Source: Symsagittifera roscoffensis
Taxonomy: Eukaryota; Xenacoelomorpha; Acoela; Convolutidae
NCBI RefSeq assembly: GCF_963678635.1
Contig: NC_087064.1
Location: 81,503,526-81,567,525 of the forward strand
Reading direction: 5' to 3'
DNA length: 64,000 bases
Shown here: positions 46,801 to 53,369 of the stretch, piece by piece
How positions within the stretch are numbered: position 1 is the stretch's first letter
Layout: each line of letters opens with the position of its first letter
Notes under the pieces: model-generated
The model's input: the letters and a program-made list of their open reading frames with translations, nothing else
What the model was told of the DNA's origin: nothing
Database searches by the model: none
Made by a program: the position numbers and the translations under genes

Positions 46801-48299
46801 GTTCGCATTCAAGCTCGAGGTCGTCGGCGTTTCCATCTAGTATGTTGACGTTGTTGGGATCTATGTCAATGTGTTTGAATAAGTTCTCGAACATAAAGGT
46901 GTGGTAGCTCTCGGCATGGTTCATGGGCAGGCCGACGTATTCGTCCATGTTGAAAGTTCTAACATGTTTGAAGCTAAGAGAGCCTAAAAAGTCTACAGTT
47001 TACTCATGATGAAAGGCAACAGTATGTCCCATTATCGATACTCTCAATCTCTAACAAAAAATCTCATCAAAAAGATTTCAACATGTTCTTATTAATTTCC
47101 TTGAGCTTCAAGTTTTTGTATTAATTAACGTCATGTGTGTTTTAGCGGGCGTTTTCATTAGAGATTGCTGAGCGATTTTTAGTTGTTGCTGTTATTTGCG
47201 CGTAGCAAGCGCGTCAAGAAAGCTAGATATGAGCTTCAGGAACTTCGCTGCTTCAGCCGGCCAGAGCCACAGTTCTATTGGAGTGAACTCAGTCTGGTTT
47301 TTGGGGAATTTAAAAAATTAAAAAGGTGAAGATTAGCGTGGAGAGCAGGAGTCGCAAAATTTCCGGGGACATTGGGGTCAATTCTATTGCGGCAAGTGTC
47401 TAAAAACGGGCTGTAGCCAGATCTTGCAGCTCTAAAGTGCTTAGTGTTGATCGAGGGAACATTTTCTTAGCCAAGGAAATTTCAGGAGGGAGCAGTGGGA
47501 GCATTTTGGATGGCCTTAGTTACGTGTTTTGTATGGATTGAATTTAGGAGTTGTTTATTAGTAGTGTATTAGTACGGACTTTCTTTTTTTCCAACCTAAC
47601 TCGCAAATATAAGTGTTACTTATTTGGTGGCACTTTTGCTATAATCTCGATCTGTAGCATAAATTTTTTAGCGTCTGCTGTCTGCTTTATTTGTGGCTTA
47701 CCAAGTGTCCGTGGCTGAGTGGTCAAAAACAAGAGACTCAAAATCTCTAGGTCGAAGATGGAACTCGAGACTAAGCAGAATTTTTACTATTTCGAGGCTT
47801 ATTTCTACTTTTTCTTAGTGCACTTAATTGAGCTGCTTTTTTGTCGTGTTCTCGCTAGTGTTACTAGTGTTATCATTAAAAGAGTTGAACTCGTTGCTCC
47901 CGGCAATTGTTTTAGGGTAAGGAAACCTACGGCAAAATGCAGGGGCCGGGAGTCGAAGTACGATTTCAAGTAAAATTGGCAGCGTAGGAGATTATGGTTG
48001 GTCAATTAATTAGATTATGCTAAGTCAATTGAGCCTTTGTTGGTCAAGAAATTTGTCATATCAAACTGCGCTTTGAGGAATACCTTTTTTTCTCACGTAC
48101 CTTCTTTGCAGAACTGCACAAGGTTCTTGTACATGTGCAATGGAGTGCTTCCAGTTGGCAATCCGAGGTTGAACGTCTTCCCTGCCGCACTCCTCGCCTC
48201 GTCCCAGTTGTCCTCCAGGAAACTGTTGATTCTGTTGCGCACGTACTTAGCTGCCCACAGTCCCACGGCTGCAGAGTCCTCTTTGATGATCAGACGCAT
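22652..48299 (-). CDS. GNPDA: Glucosamine-6-phosphate deaminase (isomerase), four exons over 25.6 kb
   Basis: Exons on the minus strand: 48299-48101, 46983-46634, 25023-24894 and 22800-22652. They total 828 nt, or 275 codons plus stop, and all junctions are GT-AG with matching phases (1, 0, 1). The enzyme converts glucosamine-6-phosphate to fructose-6-phosphate and ammonia in the cytosol (hexosamine catabolism). Human GNPDA1 is 289 residues, so this is full length but slightly shorter at the C-terminus. Seen: [10 protein letters not shown] phosphate loop (45-54), NMDEYVGL with D80, [14 protein letters not shown] with D149, H151 and E156 (counterparts of NagB D72, D141, H143, E148), [19 protein letters not shown] and [10 protein letters not shown]. 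All catalytic residues are kept and no stop interrupts the exons, so the gene should work. Intron 2 is about 21.6 kb and is filled with retroelements. Confidence 0.95.
22801..24893 (-). other. GNPDA intron 3 (2,093 bp, phase 1)
   Basis: The donor is GTTAGA and the acceptor ATATTTCAG. The intron is AT-rich, with a cluster of short tandem and inverted repeats at 24640-24850 and diverged direct repeats near 23800-23900. No gene is seen in it. Confidence 0.85.
24640..24850. repeat. Tandem GGTTACCCAT units next to nested inverted repeats
   Basis: From 24655 to 24715 TTACCCATGG recurs with variants, bounded by two copies of TTCCCCTGGTTACCC. From 24724 to 24849 GCGGTTTTTGAGCGG faces AACCGTTCAAAAACCGCTC, and GCAAGATTTTGAGCG faces CTGCTCAAATCTTGC. 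The block can form two stacked hairpins within GNPDA intron 3. Confidence 0.7.
24894..25023 (-). CDS. GNPDA: GNPDA exon 3
   Basis: A 130-nt exon: acceptor CTTTAG|GAATCTGG and donor CAAG|GTTAGA. It encodes [18 protein letters not shown], then [20 protein letters not shown] and KAIEQ, residues 184-226. This is the conserved [26 protein letters not shown] block, so the exon is recognised beyond doubt despite its small size. Confidence 0.94.
26110..27120. repeat. Four diverged copies of a local repeat in GNPDA intron 2
   Basis: A block of about 75-100 bp recurs near 26117, 26298, 26715-26790 and 27024. Shared landmarks are GGTGCTGTCAA or GGGCTGTCA, then TCTCAG, then GCAAATCTCGCCTC-like sequence, then TGTGACTGCTC, then a T-rich tail. 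Two copies begin with CCCTGTAGTTG (26430 and 26700). The family is not identified; it could be the remains of a satellite or of a repeated transposon end. Confidence 0.55.
27605..28870 (+). pseudogene. Ty3/Gypsy reverse transcriptase and RNase H (broken)
   Basis: Seen: [40 protein letters not shown], then [18 protein letters not shown] and the YVDDVVIA catalytic box at about 28275-28300. The connection follows with [13 protein letters not shown] and [20 protein letters not shown]. The RNase H part has [20 protein letters not shown] and [10 protein letters not shown]. Stops lie at about 27812, 27964, 28208 and later. A local duplication at about 27985-28075, marked by repeated GGAAACTTGG, has inserted extra sequence between two RT motifs. 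Confidence 0.87.
30320..31950 (+). pseudogene. Ty3/Gypsy integrase and pol C-terminus (broken)
   Basis: The zinc-binding domain has [17 protein letters not shown] (about 30350-30400). The core starts at 30498 with VQLDHQKI, then [14 protein letters not shown] and [16 protein letters not shown]. The usual second catalytic Asp (SDxG) is Glu here. [19 protein letters not shown] supplies the third residue. The C-terminal domain (31138-31341) has [27 protein letters not shown] and [16 protein letters not shown]. An acidic post-integrase tail continues in broken frames to about 31950 ([16 protein letters not shown]). The copy is not functional. Confidence 0.87.
31951..32869. other. Non-coding spacer, possible LTR or UTR of the Gypsy element
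   Basis: It separates the pol C-terminus from the gag-like block. A purine-rich run at about 32058-32085 (GATGAAAGAGATAGGGAGAG) lies where a polypurine tract would precede a 3' LTR. A second LTR copy for comparison is not in the window, so the LTR call is inference only. Confidence 0.35.
32870..40845 (+). pseudogene. Long gag-like/structural region of an LTR element, decayed
   Basis: About 8 kb of G+C-richer, coding-like but stop-riddled plus-strand sequence. Open pieces include 32870-33106, 33121-33546 (heptad-rich [20 protein letters not shown], probably coiled coil), 33608-34105 ([20 protein letters not shown]), 35720-35890, 36380-36560, 37823-38071, 38824-39231 and 39922-40443. No RT or integrase motif is seen. 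Polar, charged composition without domains fits a Gypsy gag. Its position downstream of a pol ending at 31950 suggests either a tandem copy of the same element (pol, shared LTR, gag) or a different element inserted beside it. Assignment is by context. Confidence 0.45.
39610..40252 (+). repeat. Direct repeat of about 80 bp inside the gag-like region
   Basis: The copies are at about 39614-39692 and 40178-40252. Both read TTTTCGCAGACC, then GGAGCTTGGTACCTAGT, then GGCTCGGTGATGGCTCCAAG, then GCCGATATCCAGTA, with only a few differences. Spacing is about 560 bp. Confidence 0.85.
40897..40990 (+). mobile_element. Penelope-type 3' end (second copy)
   Basis: TGATCTTTGATCATTTTGTA, then GAATTTTTAAAACC, then TGATGATGCACAAAAGTGTG and CGAAA match the minus-strand 3' UTR of the Penelope fragment at 20367-20450 over about 90 bp, including GATCTTTGATC and TTTGAATT on either side of the hairpin. 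No coding part accompanies it here. Confidence 0.65.
41160..41205 (-). repeat. A/T microsatellite at the LINE 3' end
   Basis: ATATATATAATAATAA then AATAATAATAATAAAC on the plus strand. On the element's strand this is a TTATTATTA run ending the LINE, as in CR1/L2 families. Confidence 0.6.
41261..42478 (-). CDS. LINE ORF2 reverse transcriptase domain
   Basis: The open frame of 405 codons has [56 protein letters not shown] and the YADD catalytic box ([12 protein letters not shown]). [12 protein letters not shown] and [13 protein letters not shown] follow. The thumb and C-terminal part carry [12 protein letters not shown] and [14 protein letters not shown]. It is the best preserved RT in the window. 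Upstream fingers (42480-43015) lie in other frames, so full ORF2 is interrupted. Confidence 0.88.
   Translation of the reverse strand: MLQFLDKIYDDFDNPNIKSLQAIYLDFEKAFDKVPHDLCIHKLNKFGISGNALKLLANYLTNRKQQVRIGAAVSSHLEVSCGVPQGSLLGPVFFITFINYLPSSLTNSCYGYADDYKIVATNPSLLQHDLITINLWCKDNSMSLNLKKCHNIIFKDPQLDLNMYLGDHILEKTCSEKDLGLQITNNLNWSAQAKIRAQKAIGCLFLIKRNISKSASLKMKLNSYCGYVTPIVSYGSPIWKANKCELRIIEDVQRKATRWILSCNNINYKDRLIRLNLLPLSLYHERHDILLLHKIINDQYNFHWRQFVQFKESTAPTRRSTKNNLAHKNYHYETSKSNFWHRTPILANKILQTQEEEDLFALKYERLKSSLKNVFWIYFISKYEESVPCTWIINCCNSCVNSKKL
43342..44136 (-). CDS. LINE ORF2 endonuclease domain
   Basis: An AP-endonuclease-like domain: MSFNTRSIL, then [48 protein letters not shown] and [12 protein letters not shown]. 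The catalytic set (N, E, D-x-N, S-D-H) is intact. The frame stops at 43342. The linker after it (43245-43015) is in the same frame, so a stop or small deletion breaks ORF2 here. Confidence 0.85.
   Translation of the reverse strand: MSFNTRSILDINRRMKLSKIILSNDYDIICLSETWLTENIPDNALFLPAHIITRCDRPTNSTKSKHGGVLIAVKQSLAFTKHEIHTTDCVGLLLNTPTPLILCCIYSAPNESKYKLSTDDFNKLLNMLTDYSNEFQCPNILLVGDINFANTHWQTLQSTQKHEQLVLQTFTDMNFQQFIEPPHDQLDIVLCNNPDIILNTTIDNHMKKHFSHQERELSDHNPFLITISSLTHNEEKATPIQHGSDFLDFGVFSLNNVDWITLNK
44155..45030 (-). pseudogene. LINE ORF1: PHD finger, coiled coil and RRM-like domain (one in-frame stop)
   Basis: It starts at ATG 45030 ([15 protein letters not shown]). The PHD-type Cys/His pattern is CKTC, then [15 protein letters not shown] and ICNTC (residues about 8-62). 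A coiled coil follows ([20 protein letters not shown]). A single TGA at about 44661-44659 interrupts the frame, which then continues as [20 protein letters not shown] through [14 protein letters not shown] and [14 protein letters not shown]. The second half resembles the RNA-binding part of LINE ORF1 proteins. It ends 18 bp before ORF2 opens. Confidence 0.78.
45297..45851 (-). CDS. LINE-encoded SGNH/GDSL-type esterase
   Basis: The four SGNH blocks are visible: LLIGNSQLK (nucleophile Ser in GNS), [10 protein letters not shown] (Gly), [10 protein letters not shown] (GxND with Asn) and [10 protein letters not shown] (DxxH with Asp and His). The spacing matches the flavodoxin-like SGNH fold. Such esterases occur in ORF1 of CR1-like LINEs and may act on lipids or membranes. 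In this copy the frame lies 267 bp upstream of the PHD-containing ORF1. The frame is open upstream of Leu1 back to a TGA near 45898, and no ATG is seen in that stretch, so the true start may be non-ATG or lost. The C-terminus ends with a Cys/His-rich [14 protein letters not shown]. Confidence 0.82.
   Translation of the reverse strand: MLIGNSQLKNLTFPNFNILSLPGAGSADVLNFLPRKNEYDIIALFIGANDLFTKDKKDSTRTPEDVAEELSQLGLRLTERCNKVFIIALPPRLGRPARTERVNDILRKKKELWRYRGISKGITTKTVLSSDEVHLTTASLASLQTILKKKIIYKKFCVKTDSEGYSNIYHCGNNICRCHHFHRD
45906..46633. other. Non-coding part of GNPDA intron 2
   Basis: No gene is seen. The LINE 5' UTR may begin here; its exact 5' end is not defined. Confidence 0.4.
46634..46983 (-). 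CDS. GNPDA: GNPDA exon 2
   Basis: It begins GCTCTCTTAGC after acceptor TTTTTAG, giving [19 protein letters not shown] across the junction, and ends RRFFQ|GTATAA. It encodes residues 67-183 and holds the catalytic D80 and the D149/H151/E156 cluster. Confidence 0.95.
46984..48100 (-). other. GNPDA intron 1 (1,117 bp, phase 1)
   Basis: The donor is GTACGT and the acceptor ACTTTTTAG. The intron carries a plus-strand tRNA-derived SINE (about 47585-47880), antisense to the gene. No other gene is seen inside. Confidence 0.85.
47585..47880 (+). mobile_element. tRNA-derived SINE copy in GNPDA intron 1
   Basis: The tRNA-like head starts near 47705 (GTCCGTGGCTGAGTGGTCAA, an A box of the Leu/Ser type, then GACTCAAAATCTC). 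The body is GAATTTTTACTATTTCGAG, then TTAATTGAGCTGC and GTCGTGTTCTCGC. Head, body and upstream modules (TTTTTTTCCAACCTAAC; GGTGGCACTTTTGCT; CTGCTTTATTTGTG) match the copy at 54763-55380 in the same order. Confidence 0.72.
48101..48299 (-). CDS. GNPDA: GNPDA exon 1
   Basis: It starts at ATG 48299-48297 ([20 protein letters not shown]) and ends GAAG|GTACGTGAG. It encodes residues 1-66 plus one base, including the phosphate-binding [10 protein letters not shown]. Upstream in-frame sequence exists, but MRLII matches the family N-terminus. Confidence 0.93.
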
Positions 48300-50015
48300 T
48301 GTTCCTCTCTCGTACACAGTCAAAGGGGTCAATTATATACGGGAACTTTTTATTACCCTTGCGAAAAGGTCGGTCTCAAATCAGTCAGCTCATTTTTCCA
48401 ATGTTTTTTCTATTTGTTCTTTGATAGTATACGACATCGGTTGAACTCTGAGTTTAATTTACATTTCTCGTAATTTTTCAAGTTCGACTGTTCTCGTATA
48501 ATATCATTAGATTACGATAAGTCAAAAATTAGTCAATTGAGCAATTGTTGGTTAAAAAATTCGTCATATTTAAATTGCGACATATTAGATAACATGAGGA
48601 AAACGTGCTGACAGAATTGAGGCCGACCTTCGTTAAAAATGGAAAAAAAAATAAACATTGAAAAATTAATTTAAATATTTTTGTTTTGTCTTTTTAGGCG
48701 GTTTCACAACTTTCGTCGAAATGTTTATTTTATTTTTGGTTGACGGCTGTCTTAATTATTATATTCTTTCTGGTGCAGGTAAATCAGCTCATGAGTTTTT
48801 TGTATTACAGATTTTCTATATTAAGTTTTTCGTCAAGCACTGATTTTTCATTGCTTTCTACCTGTCTGGGGTTTAACGAACTTATAGTACTATCTCGTAC
48901 GAAAAAAAATTCTGCTCAAAATTCTAATAGAATGAATTGTTTTGTAATGTCAACTTGAGTTGGTTTCTGCAAGAATTAACTTGATAAATTCCTGTGATTC
49001 TGCATACTTTAGAGTTCTTAAACCATTATAGATGTATTATTTATTATTCTTTTTTATTCGATTTTTTGAGCAATCAAAAATAAGTTTCCAGATTTTTATT
49101 TGTTTTAGTTTTTTTATTTGTATTTTTTTAGTTTTTGAGGAAATGTAAAATTTTTAATTTGAGTCGGTTTTAGTTTTTTCACTTGAAATGGATTATCTGG
49201 ATTAATTTGCCGTAACTCCTGTCGAATGAAATAAATTTTGTTCAGTTATTTAACCTGAAAAATCATCAGAAAGCAGTGGTTTTTGTATCTTTTCATCATT
49301 AAAATGCAGTGTTCAAATGGTTTCATTGCTTATCTCAGCAATTTGATGTAAGCAACCAAGTTTAAAGTTTCAGTTTTTTTTTCAGACTGAAGTTGATGCC
49401 TGTATGTTTTTGCTGAAGTTGATGCCTGTAAGACCCATTGACAAAATTTTTTATTAGCCGATCAGCCTCGATTTTCAGCATTGGCGTCCGTCTTTGACTG
49501 ACCAATGTACTATATTTGAGTGCGCGCCCGCCCAAAAACTGCGGTTTTGGTCCGAATTGTTGAATAAATGCTTAATAGCTGCTTTTTAAATATTGTTTGA
49601 CAATATAATTATTGCTTGACAGTTTTTCATGCATAAAAATTGGTTTATCTTTGAAGGTCTACTATTACGAGGATCCTAGATACCTTGCTGCTTTATTACT
49701 TAATGATTTTTTAAATTTAGAGATGAAAGTAAGCAAATTGAGTACAAAATCAAGTCGGAACAATATGCGTAGATCATAATTGACACCTGTTGTCTTAAGA
49801 ATTTAGAAGCAAGATATATGAAATAATTATAATATCGTAATCAAAAACCGAGTTAGCTATTAAGAAGCGACTCTATGGTGTCTGATTGTATCTGATGTTT
49901 GTACTGCAAATTCCTCCCTTTTTCGATTTAAAGATGTATCTGACCTCTGTTATCGTAGTTTATCTAGTCAAACAGAAACTGTAGCTTCTTCGCCAGAAAG
50001 AGTTGTAAAGATGGC
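48300..50015. other. Non-coding DNA between GNPDA and the palindromic MITE
   Basis: Presumed promoter side of GNPDA near 48300 and otherwise AT-rich. The tandem pair GCTGAAGTTGATGCCTGTA at about 49387 and 49412 is the only clear repeat. No gene is seen. Confidence 0.4.
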
Positions 50016-50292
50016 GTTCAACAGTGCCGAAGTACAACAGTGCCGAAAATGAAAAAGTATTCAACAGTGCCAAAAATTGATGATTTTCGGCACTGTTGAA
50101 CAATAAATTTATTTTCGGCACTCTTGTACTTCGGCACTGTTGAACGACCCTCTATGGACAGCACAACAGCGCCGAAGTATAACGGTGCCGAAAATAATTT
50201 TATTGTTCAACAGTGCCGAAAATCATCAATTGAGCACTTTTTCATTTTCGGCACTGTTCTACTTCGGACTGTTGTACTGCTCCGTTGAAAAG
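50016..50292. mobile_element. Palindromic MITE with an inverted second copy
   Basis: Unit 1 (50016-50145) has perfect 22-bp ends GTTCAACAGTGCCGAAGTAC-AA, and its interior repeats CAACAGTGCCGAAAAT in both directions. Unit 2 (about 50161-50292) is an inverted, slightly diverged copy of unit 1 (CAACAGCGCCGAAGTATAAC to GTTCTACTTCGGACTGTTGT). The whole can fold into nested hairpins. There is no coding sequence. Confidence 0.8.
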
Positions 50293-51069
50293 GTAGAGAA
50301 CAAGAGGGTCGATTTGAAAGCTAGCAAATATCCTTCATTTAGTGAAAGAGTTAAATTGTGCATAGTTTTACTTCAAACTCACTTGAAACCAGGTAACGTA
50401 ATTTTCGGCTCATCCGAAGGACCGAAATGCAGAAAAGTGCCGAAAGATAGTATACTAGTTCGAGTCGAAAACGGAAGATTCCTAAAATTGGGAAATGAAA
50501 ACGCTAAGATGGACCCTTTCAGTTTCAAGTAAAATTTACATTGATTCAGCTAATTTTCTTTTATCTAATTTCTTTTATGTTCAACTAGCTATAAATATGC
50601 TTTTATGGCTGCCTTGAAATCTAGACTAGTTTTTTGTTGTTTTTCAGGCGAGATTTTTTGTCCTACATCAATATATTTTGGAATTTCCCCTCAGTTTAGA
50701 GAACTTTAACCAAACTGATGTTCAAAAAAATTGGTTCAATCAGCGGAAAACTGATGATTGCCGAAAAACATTTTTTTGTAGACAAAAAAGTAATTTATTC
50801 GCCAAAATCGGCGCCGAAATTAAGCAAAATTATTCCGAAAATTACGATTCCTGCTTGAAACTAAACCTCCGAAGTTAATTTTTTGCAGTGCTTTTTAAGC
50901 CGTCTGTTAATGTTCTATGTTCTAAGAACTTGGTTGCATAGTTAAATCAAGCTCATTGTTTTCAAATTCATAAACATGGTTGCAAGTTGTTGCATGCTGA
51001 AAAATGTAATGTGTAATTGATATAGGTGTGCCTAGATACAAGAAGATCAGAGTTTTATTCTACGTATTT
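50293..51069 (+). other. Possible decayed or unrecognised exon region
   Basis: An open frame ending 50532 reads KVENKRVDLKASKYPSFSER, then LCIVLLQTHLKPGNVIFGSS, then RVENGRFLKLGNENAKMDPF. It could splice from AA|GTAAAA (50530) to TTTTTCAG (50648), which would add RDFLSYINIFWNFPSV and a stop. The composition looks protein-like, but I do not recognise the product. It may be coincidence; confidence is low. Confidence 0.25.
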
Positions 51070-51118
51070 GAGTTTCAGAAAATATGAAAGATAAGAGTTT
51101 CAGAAAATATGAAAGATA
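51070..51118 (+). promoter_or_regulatory. Duplicated splice acceptor / start-codon segment before GTF2H3
   Basis: GAGTTTCAGAAAATATGAAA then GATAA occurs twice in tandem (period 25 bp), giving two TTTCAG acceptors (ending about 51077 and 51103) and two ATGs (51084 and 51109). The first ATG is out of frame and opens an 11-codon uORF. The second starts GTF2H3. Use of the downstream acceptor would remove the uORF. Confidence 0.6.
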
Positions 51119-52056
51119 ATTGGACAAAATTACCAAATTCTTCTGCCGAAACTGCCAATGAAGTTGATAAATTGGTGGTTTCCAAATCTCAACTTTTGTT
51201 TCTGATTCTGGACGTGCATCCTTACTGGTGGGGCAGATTATCTCTTCTGAAACAAATTAAAATCTCCTTTGAAAATTTTATCCATCAAATTACAATATTT
51301 TGCAATTCATTTCTCACTTTATCTCCTACAAACAGTTTATGCGTAGCTGGCTTTCATGTGAAAGATGCACTTTTATTTCGAAGTAAATCGACAGACTCCT
51401 CCGATCAGCAATACGAAGGCCATGATTTTTGTCAAAATTTTTCATCAAATCTGTCCGAATTTATGGCCCAAATTCAAGAAAACGACCAAATTTTAGTAGA
51501 CAAAAAGTCAAGCGAGACTTCAGGTTTTATACCCGCTATGATCAAGTGTCTATGCATTGCAAATAAAAGTCTAAAACCGGACCCAAATGTCGATGTTCGG
51601 TTTTTAATAATAAAACTGTCGCCAATACTATCTGCAGAATATTTGCCTCTCATGAACTGTCTTTTTGCCTGTCAGAAACAAAAATACGTTGTTGATGTGT
51701 TCTCAATGTGTTTCAACACAACTTCGCTGCAACAAATGTCTTCGTTATCCAACGGAATTTTCCTTAAATGCCCAGAAGACTCAACGAAAATTCTCAGCTC
51801 GCTGTTGTTGCATTTTTTGATGCCAAGTGATTTCCGACAGGGCAAATTACGCAATCCAGGTAGTGCTTTGCTGGACTATAAGGCGTCTTGTTTTTGTCAC
51901 AGGAAGTTAGTTGATATTGGGTGGGTATGTTCTGTGTGTTTATCTGTTTTCTGTGCTTTCACTCCAGTCTGTATTACATGCTCATCAATGTTCAAATTGC
52001 CAAATGCTTCAGTTTCGAGCAGGAAAAGAAAACCACAAGTGGCGAATGGAGTTTGA
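51109..52056 (+). CDS. GTF2H3: TFIIH core subunit p34 (general transcription factor IIH subunit 3)
   Basis: 315 codons in one exon; the human protein is 308. It is a structural subunit of the TFIIH core in the nucleus and binds p44, serving transcription initiation and nucleotide excision repair. Seen: a von Willebrand A-like domain from residue 29 (LLFLILDVHPYWW) through CVAGFHVKDALLF, VRFLIIKLSP and LMNCLFACQKQKYVVDVFSM to LLHFLMPSDFRQ. A C-terminal C4-type zinc-finger region has Cys at 261, 263, 274, 277, 282, 288 and 291 (CFCHRKLVDIGWVCSVCLSV). It ends in a basic tail (SRKRKP). All features match the Tfb4/p34 family. It lies 1.3 kb upstream of the Aurora gene on the same strand. Confidence 0.95.
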   Translation: MKDNWTKLPNSSAETANEVDKLVVSKSQLLFLILDVHPYWWGRLSLLKQIKISFENFIHQITIFCNSFLTLSPTNSLCVAGFHVKDALLFRSKSTDSSDQQYEGHDFCQNFSSNLSEFMAQIQENDQILVDKKSSETSGFIPAMIKCLCIANKSLKPDPNVDVRFLIIKLSPILSAEYLPLMNCLFACQKQKYVVDVFSMCFNTTSLQQMSSLSNGIFLKCPEDSTKILSSLLLHFLMPSDFRQGKLRNPGSALLDYKASCFCHRKLVDIGWVCSVCLSVFCAFTPVCITCSSMFKLPNASVSSRKRKPQVANGV

Positions 52057-52250
52057 GAGAACATAACTACAAACGCGTGAAAAAATGAATAGTTTCGAAT
52101 TAGTCGTTCAAATTGAACTATTTTTTCGATAGGTGTTCTGATGAAAATTTTAGTTTGTTCATTGAGGTCTAAAATTGCTACGAATTCATTGACTGAAATC
52201 TAAATTTTACTGAAGGGTTAGGCTAGCAGCTAGCTTGCAATTATCGTTAC

Positions 52251-52600
52251 CCTTGCGATAAGCAAGGGTATTGCAATCGTGTGCTAGGTTTTTCCCCGCC
52301 AATAACTTTGTTCACAGGACTCCTCTGGAATCATATATAGTGGTGCCTTGTTTCATAATTTTTTCTAATTTCGTAGCCTTCCAGGCCCACATAGCCTGGA
52401 GGTAACAAATGCGCTTGGGACTGCAAAGGTCCTGTGTTCGAAGCTGACCAGGACTTGTTTTTTTTCAAACGGGATATTTTCTGTTTCAAGTAAAATTGTC
52501 GGCCAATTATTTGCTTATCCTCTGTCAGCTTAGTTGCCATATCTTCGTTTTTAGTTGCGGCCAATTATTTGTCTGCTTATCTGTTGTCTGCTTAGTTGCC
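52251..52600 (+). mobile_element. tRNA-derived SINE copy with 5' module
   Basis: The upstream module is CCCTTGCGATAAGCAAGGG then TGTGCTAGGTTTTTCCCC at 52251. The tRNA-like head follows at 52384-52457 (TAGCCTGGAGGTAAC A-box-like; TGTGTTCGAAGCT B-box-like), then AGGACTTGTTTTTTTTC and GTCGGCCAATTATTTGC. The same modules in the same order recur at 56487-56990 and 57723-58200. Confidence 0.68.
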
Positions 52601-53369
52601 ACATCTTCGAATCGTTTTTTTGCTGCGCGAATTTTTTTTAATGTTGCTTTTAGTGTGTGATTTACTCCTACAATCTCTAATTTCACTTACTTTGACTTAC
52701 CGTATTTCCTTTTTTTGTTTTGTTTCGCTCAAATTATTTCGGCCTTTTATTTATCGGCTTATTGACTTAATTTTTGGTAGTTTCAAGGGAAACACAATTT
52801 TTACGCTCCCCTCCGCACTTTTTCAATAGGTTGTATTTGTGTCACTCGGTTTATTGACATTTCAGTTAAGGGTTTCGGCTTGTTTTACAATAGATTTAGG
52901 CTTGTTTTATATCGGCTTAGTATCCTCTTTTTGCGTCGTGCTTTGCGTGAAAAAGTTTTTGATGTGCCTGTGTTTGTTATGAGAGGAAGGGTAACGTAAA
53001 AATTTTTCTAATTAATTTTGAGTTGAAAAAAAATTGGCTGGAAGAGTTTCCACTCAGGTATTTTTGGCTTTGTCGCCGCTTGGTTGATTTTGTTCCGATG
53101 CTGATTTTGCATTATTTTGTTTGGGCATATATTTTTCCCAAATATCTTCATTCAGTTTGATAGATCTAGTTGTATCGCAAGTGGCGCGAAGCTCAGCTTC
53201 GTCTGTGTTCAGTTTGCTATAGGCAACACTGAAATCTTAATCTTTTAAGATAAGATTGTAAACCACTCTAAAGTAGTCAAGATCAGAAATGGTCAATAAG
53301 TTTCCTTACCAAGTTTTGAACCCTTTTTTCCAGTAAACAAGTTTTTTTTAAATATTTTTAAGACCGATA
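52601..53369. other. Non-coding spacer and presumed 5' region of the Aurora gene
   Basis: It contains the recurrent hairpin tail at 53185-53206 (GCGCGAAGCTCAGCTTCGTC). A T-rich stretch ends in TTTTTAAG at about 53362, seven bases before the Aurora ATG. That could be an acceptor for a 5'-UTR intron or a spliced leader. Confidence 0.45.

Noticed and set aside
47719-47973. 84-codon plus-strand frame
   Set aside because: It overlaps the SINE head and body in GNPDA intron 1.
46628-48332. GNPDA as a truncated pseudogene cut by the LINE
   Set aside because: Exons 3 and 4 were found at 24894-25023 and 22652-22800 with correct phases.
50140-50300. N-terminal half of a 130-codon open frame
   Set aside because: It lies in the inverted MITE copy, not in a gene.
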